Shown in pieces: positions 27,904-36,055 of a DNA stretch of 64,000 nt. The DNA is from Terriglobia bacterium (lineage in GTDB: Bacteria; Acidobacteriota; Terriglobia; Bryobacterales; Bryobacteraceae): the NCBI GenBank assembly GCA_020073305.1, contig JAIQFK010000011.1, forward strand, positions 27,547 to 91,546, given 5' to 3'. Each line of letters begins with the position of its first letter. Positions within the stretch are counted from its first letter, which is position 1. Under the pieces are notes generated by a model. That model saw only the letters and a list, made by a program, of their open reading frames with translations, ran no database searches and was not told the DNA's origin. Both the position numbers and the translations under genes were made by a program.

Positions 27904-29634
27904 TCATTTCGGCATGGCCACCGGCTCGGGCGGCCCCATCACCATCTCGTTGACCGCGGCGCCTGCCGGAATCATCGGGTAGACGTTTTCAAAGGACGAG
28001 ACTTTCACATTGAGCAGATACGGACCGGGCTCGCGCACCGCGGCTTCGAGCGCGCCGGCCAGTTCGTGCGGCTTCTCAATCGTCCGCCCTTTGAATCCAT
28101 ACGCGCCCGCGAGCTTCTCGGCGTCGGGGAAGCATTCCAGTTCCACCGCGCTCAGCCGGTTGTTGTAGAACAGTTCCTGCCACTGCCGCACCATCCCCAG
28201 ATAGCCGTTGTTCATCACCACGATCTTGATGGGCAGCCCGTAATTGGCAATGGTGGCAAGTTCGGGAATGGACATCTGGAAGCCGCCGTCGCCCACCACC
28301 GCGAACACCAGCTTGTCGGGCCGCGCAAACTGCGCTCCGATCGAGCTTGGCAGTCCGAATCCCATTGAGCCCAGTCCGCCCGAGTTGATCCACAGGCGCG
28401 GCTCGCTGAAACGGATCAGTTGCGCGGCCCACATCTGGTGTTGTCCCACATCCGAGCACACAATGGCCTGCCCGCCGGAGAGCCGGTCGATTTCGGCCAT
28501 CAGGTGTTGCGGCTTGATTTCGGTATCGGAGTAAGAAGGCGCCAGCGGAAATTCCTGCTTCCACGCGCGCACCTGCGCAAACCAGGCCTTGCGCGCCGCG
28601 GCGTTCTTGGCTTTCCGTTCCGGAGTCGCCTCCGCCAGCATCTTGTTCAACCGCTCGAGCACGCGCTTCACATCGCCCACAATCGGCAGATCCGGCACCC
28701 GGTTCTTGCCGATCTCCGCCGGATCGATATCCACGTGAATCACTTTGGCATGCGGCGCGAATGCGGAGATCCGGCCGGTCACGCGGTCGTCGAAGCGCAC
28801 GCCCAGTGCGATCATGACGTCGCAGTTCGACATCCCCATGTTCGCCGCGTAGCTGCCGTGCATCCCCGGCATGCTCACAAAATTCGGGTGCTCAGCCGGC
28901 AGTCCGCCCAGTCCCATCAGCGTGCACACCACCGGCATATCCACAATCTCGGCCAACTCGCGCAAATCCTGTGTTGCGCCAGCCGCGATGATGCCGCCAC
29001 CCGCATAGACCCAGGGACGCTCGGCGTCCCAGATCATCTGCGCCGCACGCTTCACTTGGCCGGTGTGGCCTTCGGTGAACACTTTATAACCAGGGAGATG
29101 AATGCTGGTCACCGGCGTGTAGTGCCCTTGCGCCTGGAAAACATCTTTGGGGACATCCACCAGCACCGGGCCGGGCCGGCCGCTCGCCGCGATGTAAAAC
29201 GCTTCGTGCACGATCTGCGGCAACTCCGCCAGCGTCTTCACCAGGAAATTGTGCTTGGTGCAGGAGCGCGTGATGCCGAACGTGTCGGCTTCCTGGAAGG
29301 CGTCGCTGCCGATCAGCTTGGTCGAAACCTGCCCCGTGATAGCCACAATCGGAATCGAATCCATCATGGAATCGACCAGGCCAGTGATCAGGTTGGTCGC
29401 TCCCGGACCCGACGTCGCGCAGCAGACCCCCACTTTCCCCGTGGCGCGCGCGTACCCTTCGGCCGCAAAGCAGGCGTTCTCTTCGTGGCGCACCAGGATG
29501 TGGCGGATGTGGTGGTCGTACATGGCGTCGTAGAAAGGCAGCGTCACGCCGCCCGGATACCCGAAGAAGCAGTCCACTCCTTCGCGCACCAGACATTCCA
29601 GAAGCATCTTCGCGCCACTCATTAAATTCGACAT
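27904..29634 (-). CDS. ilvB: Acetolactate synthase catalytic (large) subunit
   Basis: About 576 residues of the TPP/FAD-dependent enzyme that makes acetolactate from pyruvate, or acetohydroxybutyrate with 2-oxobutyrate. The N-terminal part has FFGYPGGVTLPFYDA and the catalytic Glu segment VRHEENACFAAEGYARAT. The TPP site is in VVGDGGFQMSIPELAT with MNNGYLGMVRQWQ. I start at ATG 29634 (MSNLMSGAKMLLECL). An upstream in-frame ATG at 29667 lies next to the terminator T-run and would add an unlikely MLYGYFFEAKI. It is the first structural gene of ilvB-ilvN-ilvC-cimA and is preceded by the leader peptide and terminator described separately. Confidence 0.94.
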   Translation of the reverse strand: MSNLMSGAKMLLECLVREGVDCFFGYPGGVTLPFYDAMYDHHIRHILVRHEENACFAAEGYARATGKVGVCCATSGPGATNLITGLVDSMMDSIPIVAITGQVSTKLIGSDAFQEADTFGITRSCTKHNFLVKTLAELPQIVHEAFYIAASGRPGPVLVDVPKDVFQAQGHYTPVTSIHLPGYKVFTEGHTGQVKRAAQMIWDAERPWVYAGGGIIAAGATQDLRELAEIVDMPVVCTLMGLGGLPAEHPNFVSMPGMHGSYAANMGMSNCDVMIALGVRFDDRVTGRISAFAPHAKVIHVDIDPAEIGKNRVPDLPIVGDVKRVLERLNKMLAEATPERKAKNAAARKAWFAQVRAWKQEFPLAPSYSDTEIKPQHLMAEIDRLSGGQAIVCSDVGQHQMWAAQLIRFSEPRLWINSGGLGSMGFGLPSSIGAQFARPDKLVFAVVGDGGFQMSIPELATIANYGLPIKIVVMNNGYLGMVRQWQELFYNNRLSAVELECFPDAEKLAGAYGFKGRTIEKPHELAGALEAAVREPGPYLLNVKVSSFENVYPMIPAGAAVNEMVMGPPEPVAMPK

Positions 29635-29664
29635 AATCTTTGCCTCAAAAAAGTACCCATATAA

Positions 29665-29707
29665 CAAAAAAGGCCATCAGCCGGTTTCTTTTCCCCGCTG
29701 ATGGCCT
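29665..29707 (-). terminator. Attenuator terminator upstream of ilvB
   Basis: On the minus strand a perfect 11-bp stem (AGGCCATCAGC and GCTGATGGCCT, 29707-29697 and 29681-29671) is followed by a run of T (29671-29666). It lies between the leader peptide and ilvB. An alternative pairing, CCCCGCT (29738-29732) with AGCGGGG (29699-29693), would use part of the same left arm and prevent the terminator. The first of these segments covers the last codons of the leader peptide, the layout expected for ribosome-controlled attenuation. Confidence 0.88.
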
Positions 29708-29728
29708 CGGAACCCTATCCGAGCGGCC

Positions 29729-29815
29729 TCAAGCGGGGCCGGATACGATGACCAGAATAATAATGCTGACGAGAGATTCGGAGCGAACGGAACGAGATGT
29801 GGAGCCTTCGAACAT
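29729..29815 (-). CDS. ilv operon leader peptide (28 residues, Ile/Leu/Val-rich)
   Basis: A 28-codon frame starting at ATG 29815 and ending TGA 29731-29729. Its residues 18-24 are I-I-I-L-V-I-V, with Leu-Val at 15-16, so 9 of the 10 residues 15-24 are the products of the operon that follows. That is the signature of an ilv attenuation leader: stalling at the Ile/Leu/Val codons would leave CCCCGCT free to form the antiterminator. The only plausible promoter puts the transcription start about 5 nt before the ATG, so translation would be leaderless or nearly so. An in-frame GTG directly precedes the ATG. Confidence 0.82.
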   Translation of the reverse strand: MFEGSTSRSVRSESLVSIIILVIVSGPA

Positions 29816-29826
29816 CACAAACTCAA

Positions 29827-29855
29827 AGTGTAGCCGGAAAGAATCGCAAATGCAA
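29827..29855 (-). promoter_or_regulatory. Putative ilv operon promoter
   Basis: On the minus strand TTGCAT (29855-29850) and TACACT (29832-29827) are 17 bp apart. A start point near 29820 would put the leader peptide ATG at about +5, implying a leaderless leader peptide. A TAATAAT further upstream (around 29867) is a weaker alternative. Confidence 0.55.
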
Positions 29856-29892
29856 GAGGCCGGGATTATTAAAACCGCTTATAGGTAGATTA

Positions 29893-30228
29893 TCACTTGC
29901 GCCGCCGCGCCCACCACGCTCCCAGGCAGAACCCGATGAGCGCAGCGCCGGCCAGTCTTCGCTTATCGCTGAGCGGGATGAAGCGGGTTTCAGCATCTGA
30001 CACTTCCAGCACGCCGATCGGCACGGCATATACTCCACCGCCACCGCCCTCGCCTTCCGGTGAGTCCGGCTCTTGATGTTTGCGGCCCCGTCCGCCGCCG
30101 AACCCGTAGGCGACGCGCGCCACCGGGATGATGGTCTTGCCGTTTGCGGAAATCGCCTCGCCGTAAACGGATTTGACACTGGCGCTCCGCGTGAGCGGCT
30201 CGAACATGGATTCCAATTTGGGCGACAT
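29893..30228 (-). CDS. GerW/YtfJ-family protein with C-terminal anchor
   Basis: A 111-residue protein of the GerW (YtfJ) family, first described as a spore protein but widespread in non-sporulating bacteria. The core MSPKLESMFEPLTRSASVKS, VYGEAISANGKTIIPVARVAYGFGGGRG is the family signature. A Gly-rich loop (EGEGGGGGVYAVPIGVLEV) follows, and near the C-terminus there is one hydrophobic helix (LAGAALIGFCLGAWW) with a positive end (ARRRK). The start at 30228 is set by GGAGGGT 5 nt upstream. The molecular role of the family is not known. It sits upstream of the ilv promoter in the same direction. Confidence 0.82.
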   Translation of the reverse strand: MSPKLESMFEPLTRSASVKSVYGEAISANGKTIIPVARVAYGFGGGRGRKHQEPDSPEGEGGGGGVYAVPIGVLEVSDAETRFIPLSDKRRLAGAALIGFCLGAWWARRRK

Positions 30229-30254
30229 ATGACCCTCCGTCACATAATGATGAC

Positions 30255-30620
30255 TTACGGTTCGTCCCGATGCACGCTTTCCATGGAGAAAGCAGGCAGA
30301 CACACCGCGATGTACTCCGCGCCTTCCGGTTCCGGCGTGCTGTAACGCACCCATTCCCCCTTGTGCGCGATCACGGCCTGTCCGGTGCGCACCTCCATGG
30401 CGCCGCCGCGATACTCGATTCGCAGCACGCCCTGCAGCACGATGGTGAATTCATCGAACTCAGGTGTTTGCCCCGGTTCCTGCCAGCTTCCGGGACTGCG
30501 CATGTGCGCAATGCTCACGGCCTCATTGTTCGAGTTGAGACGGCCGATATACTCATCGATAAGCTTGGGCTTATTGCCGGCGGCCTGGACGCGCGTCGGC
30601 CTGGAAAGCAAAGTGGGCAT
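30255..30620 (-). CDS. Small cupin-domain protein
   Basis: A 121-residue single cupin. The conserved beta-barrel core is visible in EPGQTPEFDEFTIVLQGVLRIEY and GQAVIAHKGEWVRYSTPEPEGAEYIAVCLPAF. The usual motif-1 His pair is partly replaced (EFDEF), so metal binding is uncertain. It lies 26 bp upstream of the GerW-like gene in the same direction and may share a transcript. No substrate can be inferred. Confidence 0.78.
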   Translation of the reverse strand: MPTLLSRPTRVQAAGNKPKLIDEYIGRLNSNNEAVSIAHMRSPGSWQEPGQTPEFDEFTIVLQGVLRIEYRGGAMEVRTGQAVIAHKGEWVRYSTPEPEGAEYIAVCLPAFSMESVHRDEP

Positions 30621-30707
30621 GCGGGTTTTCCGAATCTATAGTAAGTCTAAAACTACTTGCCGGAACCCAATCTCCACCGCTATACTGTCATTTTCGCTGA
30701 GATTGTT

Positions 30708-30974
30708 ATGACGGCGAGAGATGATTTCGATCCCCTGGCGCCGCAAAGGGAGGCGGCGTTCTTCTACGGATTATTTCTGCGCGGCCACTCGGTGGAGACG
30801 CTGCGGCAGGACATTGACGTGCCCCCCTCGCTCCTCGATAAATGGCTGAAAGCAAGAGACTTCGAAGAGCCTTTCCGCGAATCTCTGCAACGCGTTTACG
30901 CCTACCGCAAACAGGTGCTCGCCATCTTCGACGGCTTGGTCTGGAACGAACAGAGCCGCCCCCAACTGCAATAG
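30708..30974 (+). CDS. Small conserved protein with helix-turn-helix-like core
   Basis: An 88-residue protein I do not recognise by name. The sequence begins MTARDDFDPLAPQREAAFFYGLFLRGHSVETLRQDIDVPPSLLDKWLK, and the stretch GHSVETLRQDIDVPPSLLDKW resembles a homeodomain-like or transposase-type helix-turn-helix. The C-terminal half is helical and charged. It could be a small DNA-binding protein, but it lacks an obvious partner. I chose the ATG at 30708; an in-frame start at 30657 would add 17 residues. It is divergent from the cupin gene. Confidence 0.6.
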   Translation: MTARDDFDPLAPQREAAFFYGLFLRGHSVETLRQDIDVPPSLLDKWLKARDFEEPFRESLQRVYAYRKQVLAIFDGLVWNEQSRPQLQ

Positions 30975-31001
30975 CCAAACCTCAACGAAATAGCTGACTT
31001 T

Positions 31002-31679
31002 TCAGGCTTTTTGCCCGTCCACAGCAGTCGCGAACGCGCGAAATAGTTTCAACTGCGTTTCATCCGTGCGCACCTGGTCTTCCGGATGCCATTGCACGGC
31101 GACGGCGAACTTCTTGTCGGGACGCTCCAGGCCCTCGATGACGCCGTCCTTTGCGGACTTCGCGGAGACGCGCAAATCGTTCCCAGGCCGATCTACCGCC
31201 TGATGGTGCCGCGAATTCACCGGGTGCTGCCCTTCGCCCAGGATTCCCGAAAGTTTCGTATCCGGCGCCACGCTGATTTCGTGTAACGGCTTCGCGGGAT
31301 CTGCCGGCGGCTGCTTGGCACGATGAGGGTCGCCCGGGAGGTGCTGGATTAGCGTGCCCCCATGGTGCACGTTGAACAACTGCAGGCCGCGGCAGATGGC
31401 CAGAACAGGCAGGTCGCGGTCGAGGGCCTCGCGGAGCAGCCGCATTTCCATCCGGTCTCGCTCCGGATTCGGCGGCTGCGTTTCGGGTGCGGGCTCTTGT
31501 CCGTAAAGCTTGGGTTCGATATCGGTGCCGCCGGTCAGCAGCAGGCCGTCAACTTCCGCGAGGGACGCCGGCTCGCCCGCCTTGATGGGCACGGGCTCAA
31601 GACCCACCAGGCGCAGCGCTGCATTGTAGCGTTCGACCTTCTTTGCGTCCTCGTAAGTCACTGCAACCTTCTTGGGCAC
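31002..31679 (-). CDS. Gamma-glutamyl-gamma-aminobutyrate hydrolase-like class I glutamine amidotransferase (peptidase C26)
   Basis: A 225-residue PuuD-family hydrolase starting at GTG. The nucleophile is Cys96 in PVLAICRGLQLFN, the His is in VQWHPED near residue 200, and an oxyanion/substrate loop LLLTGGTDIEPKLYG lies near residues 47-60. RDRMEMRLLREAL is typical of the family. It would cleave gamma-glutamyl amides, as in putrescine or GABA catabolism. No other polyamine genes are near, so the substrate is open. It is convergent with the small HTH-like gene and divergent from the enolase-superfamily gene. Confidence 0.86.
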   Translation of the reverse strand: MPKKVAVTYEDAKKVERYNAALRLVGLEPVPIKAGEPASLAEVDGLLLTGGTDIEPKLYGQEPAPETQPPNPERDRMEMRLLREALDRDLPVLAICRGLQLFNVHHGGTLIQHLPGDPHRAKQPPADPAKPLHEISVAPDTKLSGILGEGQHPVNSRHHQAVDRPGNDLRVSAKSAKDGVIEGLERPDKKFAVAVQWHPEDQVRTDETQLKLFRAFATAVDGQKA

Positions 31680-31770
31680 TTTTGCTATTCTGAGTTGATC
31701 CGGGTGAAGATCGCAAGCTGGCCCGCCATTTGATACCGTTACAGCAGGCGAACCATACTATCTGCAGGCA

Positions 31771-33018
31771 ATGAAAATCTCCAGCATCCGCTCGTTCCTC
31801 CTTTCTTACCCGTTCCGCGAGCCCATCAAGCTCCCGTTCTACGGGGGCGAGCGCACAATTCTGAAACGCGATGCCATGCTCATCCGGATTGACACGGATA
31901 ACGGCCTGGTCGGTTACGCACCCGGTCCTGGCAGCGAGCGGGCCCATTCCGCCATCCAGGAAACCATCGCGCCGTTCCTACGCGGCCGCACCCTGTCCGA
32001 TCCCGATGCCCTGCGCGTGCAATTTCTGGATGGGCCGGGCCAGAATCCGGATCTCGCCAAGGTGTATTGCACCGTCGAGATTGCTTTGTACGATCTGGTG
32101 GCGAGAGCCCTCGGCGTGCCGCTTTCCGAAACCGTGGGGGGCCGGGTTCGCGACCGCATTCGCCTCTATGGCAGCGCAGGCATGTACATGTCGCCCGAGA
32201 AGTATGCCGAGGAGGCCGCCGCCATTGCCGACCTGGGTTTTCGCGCCTACAAAATGCGTCCCGGGCGTGGGCCCGACCAGGACCTTGAAACCGTGCGCCT
32301 CATGCGCAAAGCCGTGGGTCCGGATTTCGATTTGATCGTGGACGCACACACCTGGTGGCGCATGGGCGACCGCAGTTACGACTTCGCGACCGTCGAGCGT
32401 CTGGCTAAGGAAATGGCAGCGTATCGCGTGGCCTGGCTCGAAGAGCCGCTACCGCCCGACGACCACGAGGCCTATCGCCGCCTGAAACAGCAGGATCTGC
32501 TGCCGCTTGCGAGTGGTGAACACGAGCCCAACGAGCTGCGCTTTCTCGACCTGGTCCTGACCCAGTGCGTGGATTACGTACAGATGGATGTCTGCTGCCA
32601 GGGCGGCTTCGCCATGGCGCGCCGGCTGTTCGGAGAGATCACCCACGAAGGCCTGAAATTCGCCTTTCATAGCTGGGGCACGGCGCTTGAAGTTTTGGCC
32701 GCCGCTCACCTGGGTATCTGCTGGCCGGAGATGGTGGTCGAATGGCTGGAGTATCCGTGCTACTCCAACGAAGTCCGGGCCGGGATGTATCCGTTTCCGC
32801 TCGCCGAGGAGATGTTCAAAGAGCCGCTTGAAATCTCGCACGGCGACCTGATTGTGCCGCGCAAGCCCGGGCTGGGCATCGAGATCAACGAGTCCGTCAT
32901 CGACCGCTACCCCTGGATTCCGGGCCCCTGGTCCTATTTCCGCATCGACTCTCCCGCCGAAACCCTCGCCGTTACCTCCGATCACAGCGTGAAATGGGAA
33001 GGTAAAGCGGCTGGATGA
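31771..33018 (+). CDS. Enolase-superfamily sugar-acid dehydratase or racemase (mandelate racemase/MLE type)
   Basis: A 415-residue enolase-superfamily enzyme. The capping domain is residues 1-125, then the barrel with Lys161 (AYKMRPGRG), Asp191 (IVDAHTWW), Glu224/225 (WLEEPLPPDD), Glu250 (ASGEHEPNE) and His300 (HSWGTALE). These positions mirror the mandelate racemase subgroup (acidic metal ligands, Lys and His bases). Residue K161-x-R163 replaces the usual KxK. Members abstract the alpha-proton of a carboxylate, commonly in dehydration of acid sugars. Specificity cannot be read from sequence. It overlaps the next gene by ATGA. Confidence 0.85.
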   Translation: MKISSIRSFLLSYPFREPIKLPFYGGERTILKRDAMLIRIDTDNGLVGYAPGPGSERAHSAIQETIAPFLRGRTLSDPDALRVQFLDGPGQNPDLAKVYCTVEIALYDLVARALGVPLSETVGGRVRDRIRLYGSAGMYMSPEKYAEEAAAIADLGFRAYKMRPGRGPDQDLETVRLMRKAVGPDFDLIVDAHTWWRMGDRSYDFATVERLAKEMAAYRVAWLEEPLPPDDHEAYRRLKQQDLLPLASGEHEPNELRFLDLVLTQCVDYVQMDVCCQGGFAMARRLFGEITHEGLKFAFHSWGTALEVLAAAHLGICWPEMVVEWLEYPCYSNEVRAGMYPFPLAEEMFKEPLEISHGDLIVPRKPGLGIEINESVIDRYPWIPGPWSYFRIDSPAETLAVTSDHSVKWEGKAAG

Positions 33019-33710
33019 AGGCCCGCCAGTTTCGCTACTACGACCTTCTGGTCCATATCTTCGTCGTCGTACTGTTGATTTCGAACCTGGTCGGCCAGAA
33101 GATCACCGCCGTCGGGCCGTTCCGCGTGAGTGGAGCCCAACTGCTGTTCCCCATCACTTACATCTTCGGCGACGTGTTCACTGAGGTCTACGGCTACGGC
33201 GCATCCCGGCGGGCCATCTGGATCGGCTTCTTCGCGTCGGCGCTGCTGGCGGGGATGGGGCTGTTTACAGTCTGGCTCCCCCCCGCCCCGGACTGGCACG
33301 GCCAGGAGGCCTTTGCGAAAGTGTTCGAATTCGTCCCGCGCCTGGTCGCTGCGAGCCTGGTCGCCTATTGGTGCGGCGAATTCGCCAACTCTTTCGTGCT
33401 GGCGAAAATGAAGCTCTGGACAAACGGCAAATATCTCTGGACTCGCACCGTCGGTTCCACCGTGGTCGGGCAGGCCGTCGATACCGCGGTGGTCATGACG
33501 CTCGCCTTCGGTGGTTCGCTCGCGCCATCGCTAATCGTTAACCTCATCCTCTCCGGGTATCTGTTCAAGGTGACTTACGAAGTGCTCGCGACTCCCCTGA
33601 CTTATGCCATTGTGAACTCTCTCAAGCGCAGCGAGGGCGTCGATACCTTCGACCGCGCCACCAGCTTCAACCCCTTCCGTCACGCCCTGGAAGAGCCGGG
33701 ACTAGAATAA
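33015..33710 (+). CDS. Queuosine-precursor transporter, YhhQ/VUT family
   Basis: A 231-residue inner-membrane protein with six predicted helices, among them [42 protein letters not shown] and [17 protein letters not shown]. The sequence [18 protein letters not shown] is diagnostic of the YhhQ family, which imports preQ0/preQ1 or queuine-type precursors for tRNA modification. It is coupled to the enolase-superfamily gene (ATGA) and ends 4 bp before thiG. Those neighbours do not suggest a shared pathway, and no preQ1 riboswitch is seen upstream. Confidence 0.88.
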   Translation: MKARQFRYYDLLVHIFVVVLLISNLVGQKITAVGPFRVSGAQLLFPITYIFGDVFTEVYGYGASRRAIWIGFFASALLAGMGLFTVWLPPAPDWHGQEAFAKVFEFVPRLVAASLVAYWCGEFANSFVLAKMKLWTNGKYLWTRTVGSTVVGQAVDTAVVMTLAFGGSLAPSLIVNLILSGYLFKVTYEVLATPLTYAIVNSLKRSEGVDTFDRATSFNPFRHALEEPGLE

Positions 33711-33714
33711 GGTT

Positions 33715-34494
33715 ATGTCGGATAACTTAACTATTGCCGGCCGCGAGTTTCATTCGCGCCTGATCGTAGGGACTGGAAAATACCGCAGCTTCCAGGAAAT
33801 GGCGCGATGCCACGCCGCCTCCGGAGCGGAAATGGTGACCGTCGCGGTGCGCCGCGTGAACCTTACGGATAAATCCAAGGAATCGCTGCTCGATTACATC
33901 GATCGCACGAAGTTCTTTATCCTTCCCAATACCGCCGCCTGCTATACCTCCGACGACGCCATTCGCACGGCGCGTCTGGCGCGCGAAGTCGGCCTTTCCA
34001 ACTGGATCAAGCTGGAAGTCATTGGCGACCAGAAGACCTTGTTCCCGGACAACGAAGGCCTGCTCGAAGCCACGCGCGTCCTGGTGAAAGAGGGCTTCGT
34101 CGTGATGCCCTACACCAATGATGACGTGGTCAACGCCCGCAAGTTGGTGGATGCCGGCGCTGCTGCCGTCATGCCGCTGGCCGCGCCCATCGGATCCGGT
34201 CTGGGCATTCAGAACGTCACCAACCTGCGCATCCTCCGCGAGATAATCACCACCGTGCCGCTCATTGTGGATGCCGGCGTGGGCACCGCGTCCGACGCTG
34301 CCATTGCGATGGAACTCGGCGCCGATGGCGTGCTCATGAACACCGCCATTGCCGAGGCAGAAGACGCCGAGAAGATGGCGCGCGCCATGAAGCTCGCGGT
34401 CGAATCCGGCCGCTTGGCCCACGAATCGGGCCGCATGCAAAAGCGCCTCTACGCCAGCGCATCGAGCCCCATGGCGGGCGCGGTGGGACGATAA
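33715..34494 (+). CDS. thiG: Thiazole synthase ThiG
   Basis: A 259-residue TIM-barrel enzyme forming the thiazole phosphate of thiamine from deoxyxylulose-5-phosphate, dehydroglycine and ThiS thiocarboxylate. The N-terminal [15 protein letters not shown] and the Schiff-base Lys99 in [10 protein letters not shown] are clear. The phosphate loops [13 protein letters not shown] and [29 protein letters not shown] follow. Length is standard. No thiS, thiF or thiC is adjacent, and no TPP riboswitch was found upstream. The dehydroglycine supplier thiO is encoded separately at 46701-47780 on the other strand. Confidence 0.95.
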   Translation: MSDNLTIAGREFHSRLIVGTGKYRSFQEMARCHAASGAEMVTVAVRRVNLTDKSKESLLDYIDRTKFFILPNTAACYTSDDAIRTARLAREVGLSNWIKLEVIGDQKTLFPDNEGLLEATRVLVKEGFVVMPYTNDDVVNARKLVDAGAAAVMPLAAPIGSGLGIQNVTNLRILREIITTVPLIVDAGVGTASDAAIAMELGADGVLMNTAIAEAEDAEKMARAMKLAVESGRLAHESGRMQKRLYASASSPMAGAVGR

Positions 34495-34540
34495 GAGACT
34501 GTCCAGCCGGACCATCGCTGAACGCCGGAAAGAGAGACAA

Positions 34541-35404
34541 ATGCTGGCTCGCCGGAGCATCCTTTCGATCCCAGCGCTCCAGTTCCTTCTCGGCCAGACC
34601 CAGAAATTGGAAATGTTCGGGGATGCCGAAGCCTACGATCGGTTCATGGGCCGCTGGAGTCGTCTCATGGCTCCATTACTGGTGGATTTCACCGGCGTTC
34701 CGGACACAGGCCGGGTGCTTGATGTCGGCTCTGGTACCGGTTCCCTGGCGTTTGCGATTGGAGATCGGAAGCCCGCGTCTCATGTGGTAGGAATCGATCC
34801 ATCGAAAGAATACGTTGCCTCTGCGAATCGTAAAAATCCCCTTCCCGCCCGGATCAGCTTTCAGGTTGGCGATGCTCAGAAGTTGCCGTTCCCGGATGCA
34901 TCTTTTCAGGCCTGCCTCTCCTTGCTGGTGTTCAATTTCATCCCTGATCCCGCGAAGGCGTTGCGGGAGTTGCGGCGCGTAACGAAACCCGGGGGCACAA
35001 TCTCAGCCGCGACCTGGGACTACGGTGACGGGATGCGGATGCTGAGGGTGTTCTGGGATGCTGCGGCGAGTCTGGACTCCAGCGCGGAGAGACTGGACGA
35101 GCGCCACATGCCGCTGTGTCACGCCGGCGACCTGTCGCAGCTATGGAAGCAAGGCGGCCTCGAGGAGGTCGATGAACGGCCACTTGACATCACCATGCGA
35201 TTTACGTCCTTCGCGGATTATTGGGATGCCTTTCTCCTCGGGCAGGGACCCGCAGGGGCCTACGTGCGAAGCCTGAATCGCGATCAGTTACAGCAACTGC
35301 GCGGCGAGGTGAAACGTCGACTGCCCCAGTCTGAGGGCGAAGGGCCTTTTGTTCTTCCGGCGCGCGCCTGGTCAGTACGCGGCACTGTTCCGACGCGCGC
35401 TTAA
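34541..35404 (+). CDS. Class I SAM-dependent methyltransferase
   Basis: A 287-residue methyltransferase with the glycine-rich motif I VLDVGSGTGSLAFAIG, an acidic residue after strand 2 (VVGIDPSKEY), motif II VGDAQKLPFPDASFQACLS and motif III ALRELRRVTKPGGTISAATWDYG. It resembles UbiE/type 11 enzymes. The N-terminus LARRSILSIPALQFLLGQ looks like a weak Tat-type signal or a spurious extension: a second ATG at 34613 would give MFGDAEAYDRFMGRW. GAGAG precedes the first start, which I keep. The acceptor is unknown. Confidence 0.83.
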   Translation: MLARRSILSIPALQFLLGQTQKLEMFGDAEAYDRFMGRWSRLMAPLLVDFTGVPDTGRVLDVGSGTGSLAFAIGDRKPASHVVGIDPSKEYVASANRKNPLPARISFQVGDAQKLPFPDASFQACLSLLVFNFIPDPAKALRELRRVTKPGGTISAATWDYGDGMRMLRVFWDAAASLDSSAERLDERHMPLCHAGDLSQLWKQGGLEEVDERPLDITMRFTSFADYWDAFLLGQGPAGAYVRSLNRDQLQQLRGEVKRRLPQSEGEGPFVLPARAWSVRGTVPTRA

Positions 35405-35437
35405 GAGGGGCTCCAGACATCGTGGGAAGATGGGGGC

Positions 35438-36049
35438 ATGCAAGTCACTTTGCACGAGATCGATGAACGCGGGCCGGTCCGCATCCGGCAGCAGGGTCGC
35501 ATGACCCACGATGAATTCTACGAATTCTGCGCTGCCAACCCCGATCTCCGCATCGAGCTCACCGCCGAGGGAGTCATCATCATCATGCCGCCAACGGGAG
35601 TCGAAACCGGCTCCCGAAACAGCGAGCTTGCCCGGCAACTTGGAAATTGGTCCCGGCAAGACGGACGCGGCCGTGCGTTCGATTCAAATACCGAATACCT
35701 GCTGCCCGACGGGTCTGCTTTATGCCCCGACGCATCATGGGTTGACCGCACCCGTTTGGCCCGGCTGACACGCGAGCAAAAGCGCAAATTCCCGCCATTG
35801 GTACCCGATTTCGTCGTTGAATTGACTTCGCCCAGCGACCGCCTGCCCCGCGTCCGCAAGAAAACGGATGCCTGGATCGCCAACGGCGTCAGGCTCGGCT
35901 GGCTTCTCGACGCCGACCGCCGCACGGCGTACATCTACCGCCCCCGCCGCGACCCCGAAAAGCTCAATGCGCCGCCAAAACTCAAAGGCGAAGGCCCCGT
36001 CGCCGGGTTCCTGCTCGATCTGGCTGAGATCTGGGATCCCGATATCTGA
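35438..36049 (+). CDS. Uma2-family (DUF820) putative restriction endonuclease-like protein
   Basis: A 203-residue Uma2 protein with a PD-(D/E)xK nuclease fold. Recognisable segments are EFYEFCAANPDLRIELTAEG, GVETGSRNSELARQLGNW, LCPDASWVDRTRL, VPDFVVELTSPSDRLPRVRKKTDAWIANGVRLGWLLDA and YIYRP. The catalytic acid/Lys series (PDASW, FVVELTS, KKTDAW) is intact. Uma2 genes are numerous in cyanobacteria and Acidobacteriota and their target is unknown. The stop lies 6 bp before the degraded hydrolase. Confidence 0.85.
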   Translation: MQVTLHEIDERGPVRIRQQGRMTHDEFYEFCAANPDLRIELTAEGVIIIMPPTGVETGSRNSELARQLGNWSRQDGRGRAFDSNTEYLLPDGSALCPDASWVDRTRLARLTREQKRKFPPLVPDFVVELTSPSDRLPRVRKKTDAWIANGVRLGWLLDADRRTAYIYRPRRDPEKLNAPPKLKGEGPVAGFLLDLAEIWDPDI

Positions 36050-36055
36050 TCGCGC

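Noticed and set aside
33018..33715. preQ1 riboswitch for the YhhQ gene or TPP riboswitch for thiG
   Set aside because: The gaps are too short (overlap and 4 bp), and no TPP or preQ1 aptamer motif was found upstream of the run.
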